Assembly (NCBI GenBank): GCA_900543515.1
Contig: UQRW01000015.1
Span: 1-41,562, forward strand
DNA: 41,562 nt
Direction: 5' to 3'
From: an uncultured Collinsella sp.
GTDB lineage: Bacteria > Actinomycetota > Coriobacteriia > Coriobacteriales > Coriobacteriaceae
Shown here: piece by piece, positions 8,503 through 15,535 of the stretch
Layout of the letters: the number at the start of each line of letters is the position of its first letter
Numbering within the stretch: the first letter of the stretch is position 1
Translations under genes and position numbers: made by a program
Notes under the pieces: generated by a model
The model's input: the letters and a program-made list of their open reading frames with translations, nothing else
The model's database searches: none
Told to the model about the DNA's origin: nothing

Positions 8503-9474
8503 ATGAAGCTTTCTAAGATTGCGGCCCTGTTTATGGTGCCGGTATTGGCCTTGTGCCTTGTGGCGTGCTCGGCACCTGGCGGCAATGCGAGCGAATCTGC
8601 GAGCTCCGATCCTAAGATCGCAGAACTCACTGCGCAGAAGCCGACCAATGCCGACGAGGCCGCCGAGTTGTATGCAAAACTCATGCAGAAGGAGAACGAT
8701 ATCTTTTCGAGTGATAACGCGCTCTGGGAAAAGGTATTCAATGCGGCAAATAAAGACTCGGCAATGATTGAGGATGGCAGCAATTACGGCGATTTCCTGC
8801 TCAAGACCATCGATGGTGCCAAGGATGAGTTCACGGCGGATGAGCTTAAGACGCTCAAGGCCGGTGCACAGCAGATCAAGGAGATCGAGGACAAGCTCGA
8901 GAGCCTGGAGAAGGAGTTCCCCGGCTGTGGAAGCACGCCGAGTGCAGGCGAGAGCGTCGACGCTTCGACCGCTGGCATGACGGCTGGTGCCAATGCTTCG
9001 AGCGAGGCGACGAAGTTCCCCAGCTTTACGGGCAAGGACCTGGATGGCAACGACGTGAACAGCGACGAGCTGTTCTCTAAGAACAAGGTCACCGTCATGA
9101 ACTTCTGGTTCACTACTTGCAAGCCGTGCGTGGGCGAGCTGGGCGATCTTGAGAAACTGAATCAGGAGCTTGCCAAGAAGGGCGGCCAGGTCGTGGGCGT
9201 CAATTCCTTTACGCTCGATGGCAACAAGGGCGAGATTGCAGATGCCAAGGACGTGCTGGGCAAGAAGGGCGTGACGTATAAGAACATCTGGTTCAAGTCG
9301 GATAGCGAGGCCGGTAAGTTCACGTCAAATTTGTTCTCGTTCCCGACAACGTATGTCATCGATCAGAATGGCAACATCGTAGGGGAGCCCATCGTGGGAG
9401 CCATCAGCTCCGCCGAGCAGCGCGCAGCACTCAACAAACTTATCGACCAGGCGATTGCGAATAGCGAGCAGTAA
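8503..9474 (+). CDS. TlpA/redoxin-family lipoprotein with CxxC
   Basis: A 323-aa lipoprotein. GGAGG at 8491-8495 fits the second of two adjacent in-frame ATGs (8503). Signal peptide with lipobox LVAC places the lipidated Cys at residue 22. Residues about 35-150 are charged, helix-rich and unrecognised. Residues about 165-323 form an AhpC/TSA-redoxin thioredoxin fold with active site FTTCKPC (Cys206 and Cys209) and a cis-Pro region (SFPTTYVID). It probably acts outside the membrane as a thiol-disulfide oxidoreductase or peroxidase, drawing electrons from the upstream polyferredoxin (inference). Last gene of the operon; a strong terminator follows at 9555. Confidence 0.85.
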   Translation: MKLSKIAALFMVPVLALCLVACSAPGGNASESASSDPKIAELTAQKPTNADEAAELYAKLMQKENDIFSSDNALWEKVFNAANKDSAMIEDGSNYGDFLLKTIDGAKDEFTADELKTLKAGAQQIKEIEDKLESLEKEFPGCGSTPSAGESVDASTAGMTAGANASSEATKFPSFTGKDLDGNDVNSDELFSKNKVTVMNFWFTTCKPCVGELGDLEKLNQELAKKGGQVVGVNSFTLDGNKGEIADAKDVLGKKGVTYKNIWFKSDSEAGKFTSNLFSFPTTYVIDQNGNIVGEPIVGAISSAEQRAALNKLIDQAIANSEQ

Positions 9475-9554
9475 AAAACACGTAAAGCATCGCGATGATC
9501 GTGCGCCGCTGTGCGAAGTAGTCCGCTACCTTTCAAGATAAGCTCCACCATATA

Positions 9555-9581
9555 GAGGTCCCACTCGGGACCTCTTCTTTT
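9555..9581 (+). terminator. Rho-independent terminator after the redox operon
   Basis: Perfect 8-bp stem GAGGTCCC/GGGACCTC with loop ACTC, followed by TTCTTTT. The rest of 9475-9728 shows no gene; TAGAGT at 9651-9656 is a weak -10 candidate for the following ABC gene. Confidence 0.8.
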
Positions 9582-9728
9582 GGGCGCCGTCCCGTTCGTT
9601 TTTTGATGCGGTTCCCTACATTCCTCACTGGCGTCGGTGAAAAATGGGGATAGAGTAGGACAAACGCGTCGAATACGAACGGCGGGGGAGAGCGGGCGAG
9701 CGTGCCCGCGCAGGAGAGGTTGCCGTCC

Positions 9729-12700
9729 ATGCTGGAGCTCAAAGGTATTTGCAAAAGGTACGTTACGCAGTCGTTTACGCAGGTGGCGCTCGACGACGTA
9801 AGCCTGTCTTTTCGCGATAACGAGTTCGTGGCCATTCTGGGTCCCTCGGGCTCGGGTAAAACCACGATGCTCAACGTTATCGGCGGACTCGATCATTTTG
9901 ATTCTGGCGACTTGCTAATCGACGGTATTTCGACCAAAGACTTTCACGATCGCGATTGGGATGCCTATCGCAATAACCGCATCGGCTTTGTGTTCCAGAG
10001 CTATAACCTCATCCCGCATCAGACCATCTTGGAAAACGTGGAGTTGGCGCTTACGCTCACGGGTGTGGGCCATGCCGAGCGCCGCCAGCGTGCGCGCGAG
10101 GCGTTGGAGAAAGTCGGCTTGGGCGAGCACGTTAACAAGCGCCCGAGCCAGCTTTCGGGCGGACAGATGCAGCGCGTGGCCATCGCCCGCGCCCTGATTA
10201 ATGATCCCGAGATTGTGCTGGCAGACGAGCCGACCGGCGCCTTGGATTCTACAACGTCCGTGCAGGTCATGGATTTGCTCAAGGACGTGGCGCGCGACCG
10301 TTTGGTTATTATGGTCACGCACAATCCCGAGCTGGCGTACCAATACGCCACGCGCATCGTTAACCTGGCGGATGGCAAGATCACCGACGATTCCGATCCC
10401 TTTGATGCTGCCAAGGCCGAGCGCCGCAAGGCCAAGCCTACGCGCAAAACCTCGATGAGTTTTGTGACGGCGCTGGGGCTTTCTGCCCGAAACCTCATGA
10501 CCAAGAAGGGCCGCACGGCCATGACTGCCTTTGCGGGCTCGATTGGCATTATCGGTATCGCGGCGATCCTGGCGCTGTCCAATGGCGTAAACGGCTACAT
10601 CAAAAAGGTCGAGGAGGATACGCTCTCGAGCTACCCGCTTACGATCTCTAAGCAGGATTACGACCTGTCGTCCATGATGGGCGGGCAGGGGGCCACGGAT
10701 GATGGCTCGCCTGAAAACGTGGATTCGTCCGACGACAGTGCCGGCGGCAAGGCTCAGGGAACCGATAAGATTCCCGTGGTCACGGCCGTAAAGGATATGT
10801 TTGCGAGCGTTAAGTCCAACGACATGACGAGCTTTAAGGCATGGATCGATGCCGGTGGTGACGGCATCGATAAAGAGGTCAATGCCATTCAGTACGGCTA
10901 CGGTGTATCGCCGGTTGTCTATCGTGCCGGCAAGGGCGATGAGAAGCCTGTCCGGCTGGTGCCCAACGCCATGACCGAGGCCATGAGCGGAGGCGCGAGC
11001 TCGGCGGCAACGGTGAGCATGGAATCCACGGGAACCTCGGTCTTTAACGAGATGATTGACGACCAGAGTCTGCTCGACAGCCAGTACGATGTTGTCGCCG
11101 GTCATTGGCCCACGTCTGCCAACGAAGCCGTAATGGTGCTTTCGAGCCGCGGCACGGTGGGCGATTACACGCTCTACAGCATCGGTGCGCTGGATATCGA
11201 TGAGCTCAACGATCTGGTTAACAGCGCCATGGCGGCTGACGGTGGGGTCGAAGCGCCCGAGACCGGCGCCGACTTTACCTACGACGATGCGCTGTCTACC
11301 ACGTTTAAGGTGTTGTCGCCGGCCGATGCCTATCGCAAAAACGAAGAGACTGGCATGTGGACCGATATGTCTGGCGACACCGACTTTATGGCCGCCAAGG
11401 TTGCCGACGGTATCGACGTGCACATTGTGGGCGTGGTACGACCCAACGAGACCGCCAACGCGAGCGCGTTGTCCCCGGGCATTGCCTACACGCATGCGCT
11501 GACTCGCCAGCTTATGGAGCGCGCCGCAAATTCGCAGATTGTGCAGGAGCAGCTCGCCCACCCCGAGACGGATGTCTTTACGGGCAAGTCTTTCGATGAG
11601 CTGCAAGGCGAGGCCAAACAAGGAGTGGATCTGGGCAGCATGTTCAGTGTGGACGAGGCAGCGCTCAAGAGCGCGTTCTCGTTTGATGCGTCTGCACTCT
11701 CGGGTGTTGCCGGCGGTATGGACCTTTCTGGTATCGACTTATCCGGGCTGGACATTGACCTTTCGGGCGTTGGGAAGGACATCGATTTCAGCGACATTAT
11801 GGCCAAAGCGCCGGCACCAGATTTCTCGGGCATCTTTGACGGCCTGGAACTCACACCCGAGCAAATGCAGCAGGTGGGAATGCTTGCCAACCAACTGTTT
11901 GAGGGCTTTTTGCAGTCTGATCAGTTTAGGGCGCTGTCACCCGAAGATCTTAAAGACGCGGCAAAGCTCGCTGCCGCATTCTCGACGTATCTTGAGAGTG
12001 ATGCCACGGCGCAGCAGTGTTTGGCACAGCTCAAGGCGCTCGGCGGCGATGTCCTGGCCGAGCGCCTGCAGCAGGCGATGACCGACTATGTCCAAAATCA
12101 GCTGGCTCCGTATCTGCAGCAGACAATGGACCAGGTGACCAAGACAATCAGCGACCAGATTGCGACAACGGTGCCAGCTCAGCTCAAGGCGGGTGCAGCA
12201 GGACTTATGGGCCAGATGGCCACGCAGATGTCGTCGAGCTTTGCCAACCTAGCGAGCGCCATGCACGTGGATGCGAGTGCCTTTGCTCGTGCTATCCATT
12301 TCAACATGGACGCCGAGGACCTGAGCTCGCTCATGATGAGCTATGCGAAGGCGTCGAAGCTCACCTACGACAACAATCTGACCACGTTGGGCTATGCGGA
12401 TGAAGCGGACCCCATCTCGGTCAAGATTTTCCCGCGTGACTTTGAGGCCAAGGAACGCGTACTCGACCATATCGATGCGTACAACAAACAGGTCAAAGCC
12501 GCCGGCCACGACGAGCAGGCAATCTCGTACACCGACTACATGGGCATCATCATGGGCTCGGTGACCGATATCGTGAATACCATCAGCTTGGTGCTCATCG
12601 CGTTCGTGAGCATCAGCCTGGTCGTGAGCTCCATCATGATCGGCATCATCACCTACATCAGCGTACTGGAGCGCAAGAAGGAGATCGGCATCCTGCGCGC

Positions 12701-12983
12701 AATCGGTGCGTCGAAGCGCAACGTGGCAAACGTGTTCAACGCCGAGACCTTTATCGAGGGCCTCATTGCCGGCATCTTTGCCATTGTCGTTGTGGTGCTC
12801 GTGAGCTTCCCGGTTAATGCCTGGGCGCTTGCTGCCAAACAGGTCCCCAATTTGATGAGCCTGCCCGTGCAGGATGCGCTGATGCTCATCGCGATTTCGG
12901 TGCTGCTGACGGTTGTCGCTGGCCTGCTGCCAGCCCGCAGCGCATCCAAGAAGGATCCCGTGGAGGCCCTGCGCTCCGAATAA
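9729..12983 (+). CDS. MacB-type ABC transporter, ATPase fused to FtsX permease
   Basis: 1084 aa. Start at ATG 9729, eight bases after AGGAGAGG; an in-frame GTG at 9702 is the alternative. Residues 1-225 are a LolD/MacB-type ATPase: Walker A GPSGSGKTT (38-46), signature LSGGQMQRVAIARAL, Walker B IVLADEPTGALD, H-loop MVTHN. A first TM helix (about 264-288) is followed by an extracellular domain of some 650 residues and three C-terminal FtsX helices (about 945-1075; ISVLERKKEIGILRAIGASK precedes the second). The ectodomain is far larger than in typical MacB (whole protein about 650 aa) and includes repeated SGxDLSGLDIDLSG-like turns near 670-690 and a coiled, Gln-rich stretch. It is likely a mechanotransmission machine acting on an envelope lipid or peptide; the substrate is unknown. 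Confidence 0.88.
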   Translation: MLELKGICKRYVTQSFTQVALDDVSLSFRDNEFVAILGPSGSGKTTMLNVIGGLDHFDSGDLLIDGISTKDFHDRDWDAYRNNRIGFVFQSYNLIPHQTILENVELALTLTGVGHAERRQRAREALEKVGLGEHVNKRPSQLSGGQMQRVAIARALINDPEIVLADEPTGALDSTTSVQVMDLLKDVARDRLVIMVTHNPELAYQYATRIVNLADGKITDDSDPFDAAKAERRKAKPTRKTSMSFVTALGLSARNLMTKKGRTAMTAFAGSIGIIGIAAILALSNGVNGYIKKVEEDTLSSYPLTISKQDYDLSSMMGGQGATDDGSPENVDSSDDSAGGKAQGTDKIPVVTAVKDMFASVKSNDMTSFKAWIDAGGDGIDKEVNAIQYGYGVSPVVYRAGKGDEKPVRLVPNAMTEAMSGGASSAATVSMESTGTSVFNEMIDDQSLLDSQYDVVAGHWPTSANEAVMVLSSRGTVGDYTLYSIGALDIDELNDLVNSAMAADGGVEAPETGADFTYDDALSTTFKVLSPADAYRKNEETGMWTDMSGDTDFMAAKVADGIDVHIVGVVRPNETANASALSPGIAYTHALTRQLMERAANSQIVQEQLAHPETDVFTGKSFDELQGEAKQGVDLGSMFSVDEAALKSAFSFDASALSGVAGGMDLSGIDLSGLDIDLSGVGKDIDFSDIMAKAPAPDFSGIFDGLELTPEQMQQVGMLANQLFEGFLQSDQFRALSPEDLKDAAKLAAAFSTYLESDATAQQCLAQLKALGGDVLAERLQQAMTDYVQNQLAPYLQQTMDQVTKTISDQIATTVPAQLKAGAAGLMGQMATQMSSSFANLASAMHVDASAFARAIHFNMDAEDLSSLMMSYAKASKLTYDNNLTTLGYADEADPISVKIFPRDFEAKERVLDHIDAYNKQVKAAGHDEQAISYTDYMGIIMGSVTDIVNTISLVLIAFVSISLVVSSIMIGIITYISVLERKKEIGILRAIGASKRNVANVFNAETFIEGLIAGIFAIVVVVLVSFPVNAWALAAKQVPNLMSLPVQDALMLIAISVLLTVVAGLLPARSASKKDPVEALRSE

Positions 12984-12984
12984 T

Positions 12985-13011
12985 GTGACAAAGGGGCAGT
13001 CCCTTTGTCAC
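12985..13011. terminator. Hairpin between ABC transporter and dus
   Basis: Perfect 11-bp inverted repeat GTGACAAAGGG/CCCTTTGTCAC with a 5-nt loop, starting one base after the ABC transporter stop. No T-run follows, so it may be a processed or factor-assisted end. It resembles the other GTCCC-rich palindromes of the window. Confidence 0.5.
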
Positions 13012-13036
13012 GTTCGTTGATATGAGAGAAGAGTAG

Positions 13037-13990
13037 ATGATTCTATCGTTGGCCCCTATGGAGGGGATTACCGGGCATGTGTTCCGTCGCGTGCATGCGG
13101 AGTGCTTCGGTGCGCTCGATTGCTATTACACGCCGTTTTTGCCGCCGCCGCGGGTGGGAAACCGCTTTGGCGGCAAGGCGTTTAAGGAGATCGATCCTGC
13201 CAATAACCAGGGGCTCAACGTAGTGCCTCAGCTGATGTCCAAGAACGCGGACGAGTTTGTGTGGGCGGCACAGGTGCTCGCCGACATGGGCTACCGCGAG
13301 GTCAATCTCAACTTGGGTTGCCCTTCGGGAACGGTTGTCGCCAAGGGCAAGGGCTCGGGTTTCTTGCGCAATCTCGACGAGCTCGAGGCGTTCTTAAGCG
13401 ATGTGTGCGAGCGGTCGCCGTTGCCGGTATCGGTAAAGACCAGGCTGGGGTTGGAACGCGATGACGAGTATGAACGTGTGCTCGATCTGTATTGCCGCAT
13501 GCCGTTGGCAGAGCTGATTGTGCACCCGCGCGTACAGAAGGACCGTTATACGGGCTCGCCGCGCAAGGAGTTTTACGGCGAGACGCTGGAGCGTGCGCCG
13601 TTTCCGGTGGCCTATAACGGCGACATTTTCGATCTTGAGGATATGGACGCGCTGGTGGAGGCCTATCCCGGCACGCGCCATGTGATGTTGGGGCGTGGCC
13701 TGCTCGCGAACCCCGCTCTGGCTCGCATGGTCAAGGGAGGCCCTGCTGCAACGGCTGCTGAACTGCAGCGCTTCCACGACACGCTGTTTGCGGCATATGC
13801 AGAAGAGATTGGCGGCAATGCGGTCTTCCGCATGAAGGAGTGGTGGTTCTACGCCAAGTGCGCTTTCGCTGATCCCGCTACCGTCCACAAGATCGTACGC
13901 AAGACCAAAAAGGTCGACGAATACCGCGCTGCCGTCGAGCGCGTCTTTCGTGAACAGCCGCTTGCACCCACAGCTCGCTTCCACGGCTAA
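13037..13990 (+). CDS. tRNA-dihydrouridine synthase
   Basis: 317 aa. FMN-dependent reduction of uridine in the tRNA D-loop. The N-terminus SLAPMEGITGHVFRR carries the family's PMxGxTxxxFR motif; NLNLGCPSGTV holds the catalytic Cys95; SVKTRLG and the phosphate-binding LGRGLLANP are present. The short 'E-G-I-T' form and C-terminal layout resemble DusC-like enzymes, but which uridine it modifies cannot be decided from sequence. A purine-rich GAGAGAAGAG lies before the ATG. The gene ends directly at a palindromic repeat (13991-14047) that may act as its transcript end. Confidence 0.9.
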   Translation: MILSLAPMEGITGHVFRRVHAECFGALDCYYTPFLPPPRVGNRFGGKAFKEIDPANNQGLNVVPQLMSKNADEFVWAAQVLADMGYREVNLNLGCPSGTVVAKGKGSGFLRNLDELEAFLSDVCERSPLPVSVKTRLGLERDDEYERVLDLYCRMPLAELIVHPRVQKDRYTGSPRKEFYGETLERAPFPVAYNGDIFDLEDMDALVEAYPGTRHVMLGRGLLANPALARMVKGGPAATAAELQRFHDTLFAAYAEEIGGNAVFRMKEWWFYAKCAFADPATVHKIVRKTKKVDEYRAAVERVFREQPLAPTARFHG

Positions 13991-14047
13991 CTAGTCATCG
14001 GGGGCGTTCTTTAACGACTGGTCATTTAAGAACGTCCCCAATGACTA
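13991..14047. repeat. Palindromic repeat, GGGGACGTTCTT family, copy 1
   Basis: Left arm 13991-14011 and right arm 14028-14047 are inverted repeats of about 20 bp with two mismatches; the loop contains a GACTGGTC-like core. A second, perfect copy lies at 39931-39988. It starts immediately after the dus stop codon, so it could serve as a terminator. Confidence 0.75.
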
Positions 14048-14058
14048 TGTTGCAAAAA

Positions 14059-14115
14059 ATGTACGTCAGCATCCAAAGATGTCGAAAAATGTCGACTTTG
14101 GATGCTGGCGTACAT
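14059..14115. repeat. Palindromic repeat with ATGTCGA-AAA-ATGTCGA core, copy 1
   Basis: Left arm 14059-14078 pairs with right arm 14096-14115 (20 bp, one G-T pair). The 17-nt centre atgtcgaaaaatgtcga contains two direct ATGTCGA copies. A second copy with an identical centre lies at 15137-15191. It directly follows the GGGGACGTTCTT palindrome, with ATGACTA and GCAAAAA linking them in both places. Confidence 0.8.
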
Positions 14116-14134
14116 GTTTGGGTTCGGAGGGTGA

Positions 14135-14401
14135 CTAGGCAATCATCGCATCGAGTGTGATGAGCTCCCTGAGTCGCTCCGTACGTGTTTGCCCATGGCG
14201 CTTTGCTTTTGCATCAAACGCTTCAAGAACCGATTCGCCCACACGTGCTGATAAAACGACGCTCGGCTCATCAGAGATTGGTAGCCTTCCCAACTTGATG
14301 GTGTGACCTTTCGGCCACTCATCTTTTTCGTAGGCTTCCGCGGTTTTCTCCAACTCTCCAGGGGCAAATCCCATCATCTTTTCGAGCTGCTTAGCGTCCA
14401 T
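14135..14401 (-). CDS. Ribbon-helix-helix-like protein, antitoxin candidate
   Basis: 88 aa from ATG 14401, with AGGAGG four to five bases upstream; the open frame reaches up to 14476 but that stretch holds the presumed promoter. The C-terminal half (SVVLSARVGESVLEAFDAKAKRHGQTRTERLRELI) has the beta-strand then two-helix pattern of ribbon-helix-helix (CopG/Arc-like) DNA-binding proteins. The N-terminal half (LEKMMGFAPGELEKTAEAYEKDEWPKG) would be a partner-binding region. The layout suits a type II antitoxin, but no toxin gene is seen on either side: downstream is a repeat then convergent dus, upstream is a gene-poor stretch. A dyad at 14454-14485 upstream would suit autoregulation. The family assignment rests on pattern only. 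Confidence 0.6.
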   Translation of the reverse strand: MDAKQLEKMMGFAPGELEKTAEAYEKDEWPKGHTIKLGRLPISDEPSVVLSARVGESVLEAFDAKAKRHGQTRTERLRELITLDAMIA

Positions 14402-14453
14402 AGCGCCTCCTATCGATCGGCATAATGTCGAGCAGAGGTCAACGGATACTCTT

Positions 14454-14485
14454 TTTGTATACAGTTTTGTAGACAAAAATACAAA
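14454..14485 (-). promoter_or_regulatory. Dyad operator upstream of the antitoxin-like gene
   Basis: Arms TTTGTAT (14454-14460) and ATACAAA (14479-14485) enclose a second dyad, ttttgtagacaaaa. AT-rich nested dyads in front of a ribbon-helix-helix gene suggest an autoregulatory operator. Function is inferred. Confidence 0.4.
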
Positions 14486-14584
14486 CAGTTTATCAGGCTA
14501 ATTAGCTTGTTTTGACCCGCGTGTTCGATAGGAAATGAGCATTGACGGCTTCGATACTCCTTTGCTTTTCAGCCTGGAATTTGG

Positions 14585-14710
14585 ATGCTCATTGAACTTC
14601 CGGAGGGGAGCGCTTTATTAAGCTATCGAGATTCTGAGCAGGAGCTCTCACTGGTCTTCGATAATGGGATCAGCTTAATTCGCGACACAGTGTGTCGCGA
14701 ATGGGAGTAG
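14585..14710 (+). pseudogene. Short orphan ORF, possible gene remnant
   Basis: A 41-codon frame (MLIELPEGSALLSYRDSEQE...) with protein-like composition: alternating hydrophobic and acidic residues and a terminal VCREWE. There is no convincing ribosome site, and an in-frame TGA lies a short way upstream. Its end contains the perfect palindrome at 14678-14702. It may be the tail of a decayed gene, possibly the lost partner of the adjacent antitoxin-like gene, but no family is recognised. The 14402-15238 stretch otherwise contains only repeats. Confidence 0.25.
14678..14702. repeat. Perfect 25-nt palindrome ATTCGCGACACA-G-TGTGTCGCGAAT
   Basis: Twelve-base arms around a single G, with no mismatch. 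Too tight for a hairpin terminator (one-base loop) and no T-run follows; it looks more like a dimeric protein-binding site. Nothing downstream within 500 bp is a clear gene. Confidence 0.6.
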
Positions 14711-14804
14711 TCGTTAGGTGTCCTTCAATGGCTAGTCATATAAGAACGTCCAAGTGCCGGATTTTGTCATTTAGTGTCGTCCTCAGCGGCTATTCTGGAG
14801 GGTC

Positions 14805-15034
14805 GTGGTCAAAAAAGGGCAAATATGAGTACTGTTGCCATTATAGTTGCATTTATTTTGCTATAAATAGTAGCTCCTGATGAGATTTGTTCCCATTAGG
14901 AGCTACTTTTATTGAACATATGAGGAGAAATAGCGTCGTCTGCGGACGTATGGAACGTTGAATAGTTCCTGAAGTGATCAAAATCGCTGCTACTAAACAG
15001 GTAACAGTACTCATATTTGCCCTTTTTTGACCAC
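14805..15034. repeat. 230-bp element with 35-bp inverted ends
   Basis: Bases 14805-14839 and 15000-15034 are inverted repeats matching at 34 of 35 positions, and weaker similarity continues outward (GAGGG/CCCTC). Both arms, read inward, contain AAGGGCAAAT then ATG-AGT-ACT-GTT, that is, a ribosome-site-like run and a start MSTV. A bidirectional hairpin lies in the middle. It could be a small non-autonomous mobile element or a mirrored pair of small-peptide genes; no transposase is present. Confidence 0.7.
14869..14910. terminator. Hairpin inside the 230-bp element
   Basis: AGTAGCTCCTGATG (14869-14882) pairs with CATTAGGAGCTACT (14894-14907), one G-T pair, followed by TTTT on the plus strand. 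A plausible bidirectional terminator between the two inward-facing starts. Confidence 0.6.
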
Positions 15035-15136
15035 AGCCCTCTCGGAAATCCTTTCCAGAGGCGTCAAACAGCCATAATCCAAAGGTCGCCTCAAACAATT
15101 AGCCGGTTAAGAGCGTCCATGACTACCCGCAAAAAC

Positions 15137-15191
15137 TGTACACCAGCAGCCAAAGATGTCGAAAAATGTCGACTTTGGATGCTGGTGTACA
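15137..15191. repeat. Palindromic repeat with ATGTCGA-AAA-ATGTCGA core, copy 2
   Basis: Left arm 15137-15155 and right arm 15173-15191 (19 bp, one mismatch) around the same 17-nt centre as copy 1. The bases before it (15108-15136) also match the bases before copy 1: an AGCGTCC/AACGTCC block, ATGACTA, then GCAAAAA, so the repeated unit is compound, about 90 bp. Confidence 0.8.
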
Positions 15192-15238
15192 TGTTTAGGC
15201 CGTATGGGGTGGGGCCTTGGACGGACGGGATGCGCGTG

Positions 15239-15484
15239 CTAGAGCAGGTTTTTCTGTGCCCACGCGATGATGTCGCTCGATTCGTAGAGTGGCTTGCCGT
15301 CGATGAATAGGCAGGGAACCTGGCGTTTTCCGCCGACGGCGATGAGTGTCTGCTCGGCATCGGAATCGGTCGAGATATTGCGCTCGGGAATGGTCACGCC
15401 GTTATCGGCCAAAAAGTGCTTGACCTTTATGCAGTACGGGCAGCCGGTCATAACGTACAGCGCGAGCTCGTGATCAGTAGCCAT
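15239..15484 (-). CDS. Glutaredoxin
   Basis: 81 aa from ATG 15484, with TTGGAG five bases upstream; the frame stays open to 15523 without a ribosome site. Single thioredoxin-fold domain with active site CPYC (Cys15, Cys18), cis-Pro in RQVPCLFIDG and the terminal helix SSDIIAWAQKNL. Family role: thiol-disulfide exchange, reduction of protein disulfides or mixed disulfides in the cytoplasm. Only 51 bases lie between it and the upstream XRE/TipAS regulator on the same strand, so the two may share a transcript. Confidence 0.9.
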   Translation of the reverse strand: MATDHELALYVMTGCPYCIKVKHFLADNGVTIPERNISTDSDAEQTLIAVGGKRQVPCLFIDGKPLYESSDIIAWAQKNLL

Positions 15485-15535
15485 GGGTCTCCAATCGGTT
15501 GAGGTTTTGATTGAAATACCCAAAGCCGCCGCGGT

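Noticed and set aside
9915..11621. 568-aa open frame on the minus strand inside the ABC transporter
   Set aside because: Fully antisense to a gene with clear domains; low-complexity Arg/His/Gly-rich translation typical of a GC-rich shadow frame.
14678..14702. Rho-independent terminator
   Set aside because: One-base loop and no T-run; better described as a palindromic site.
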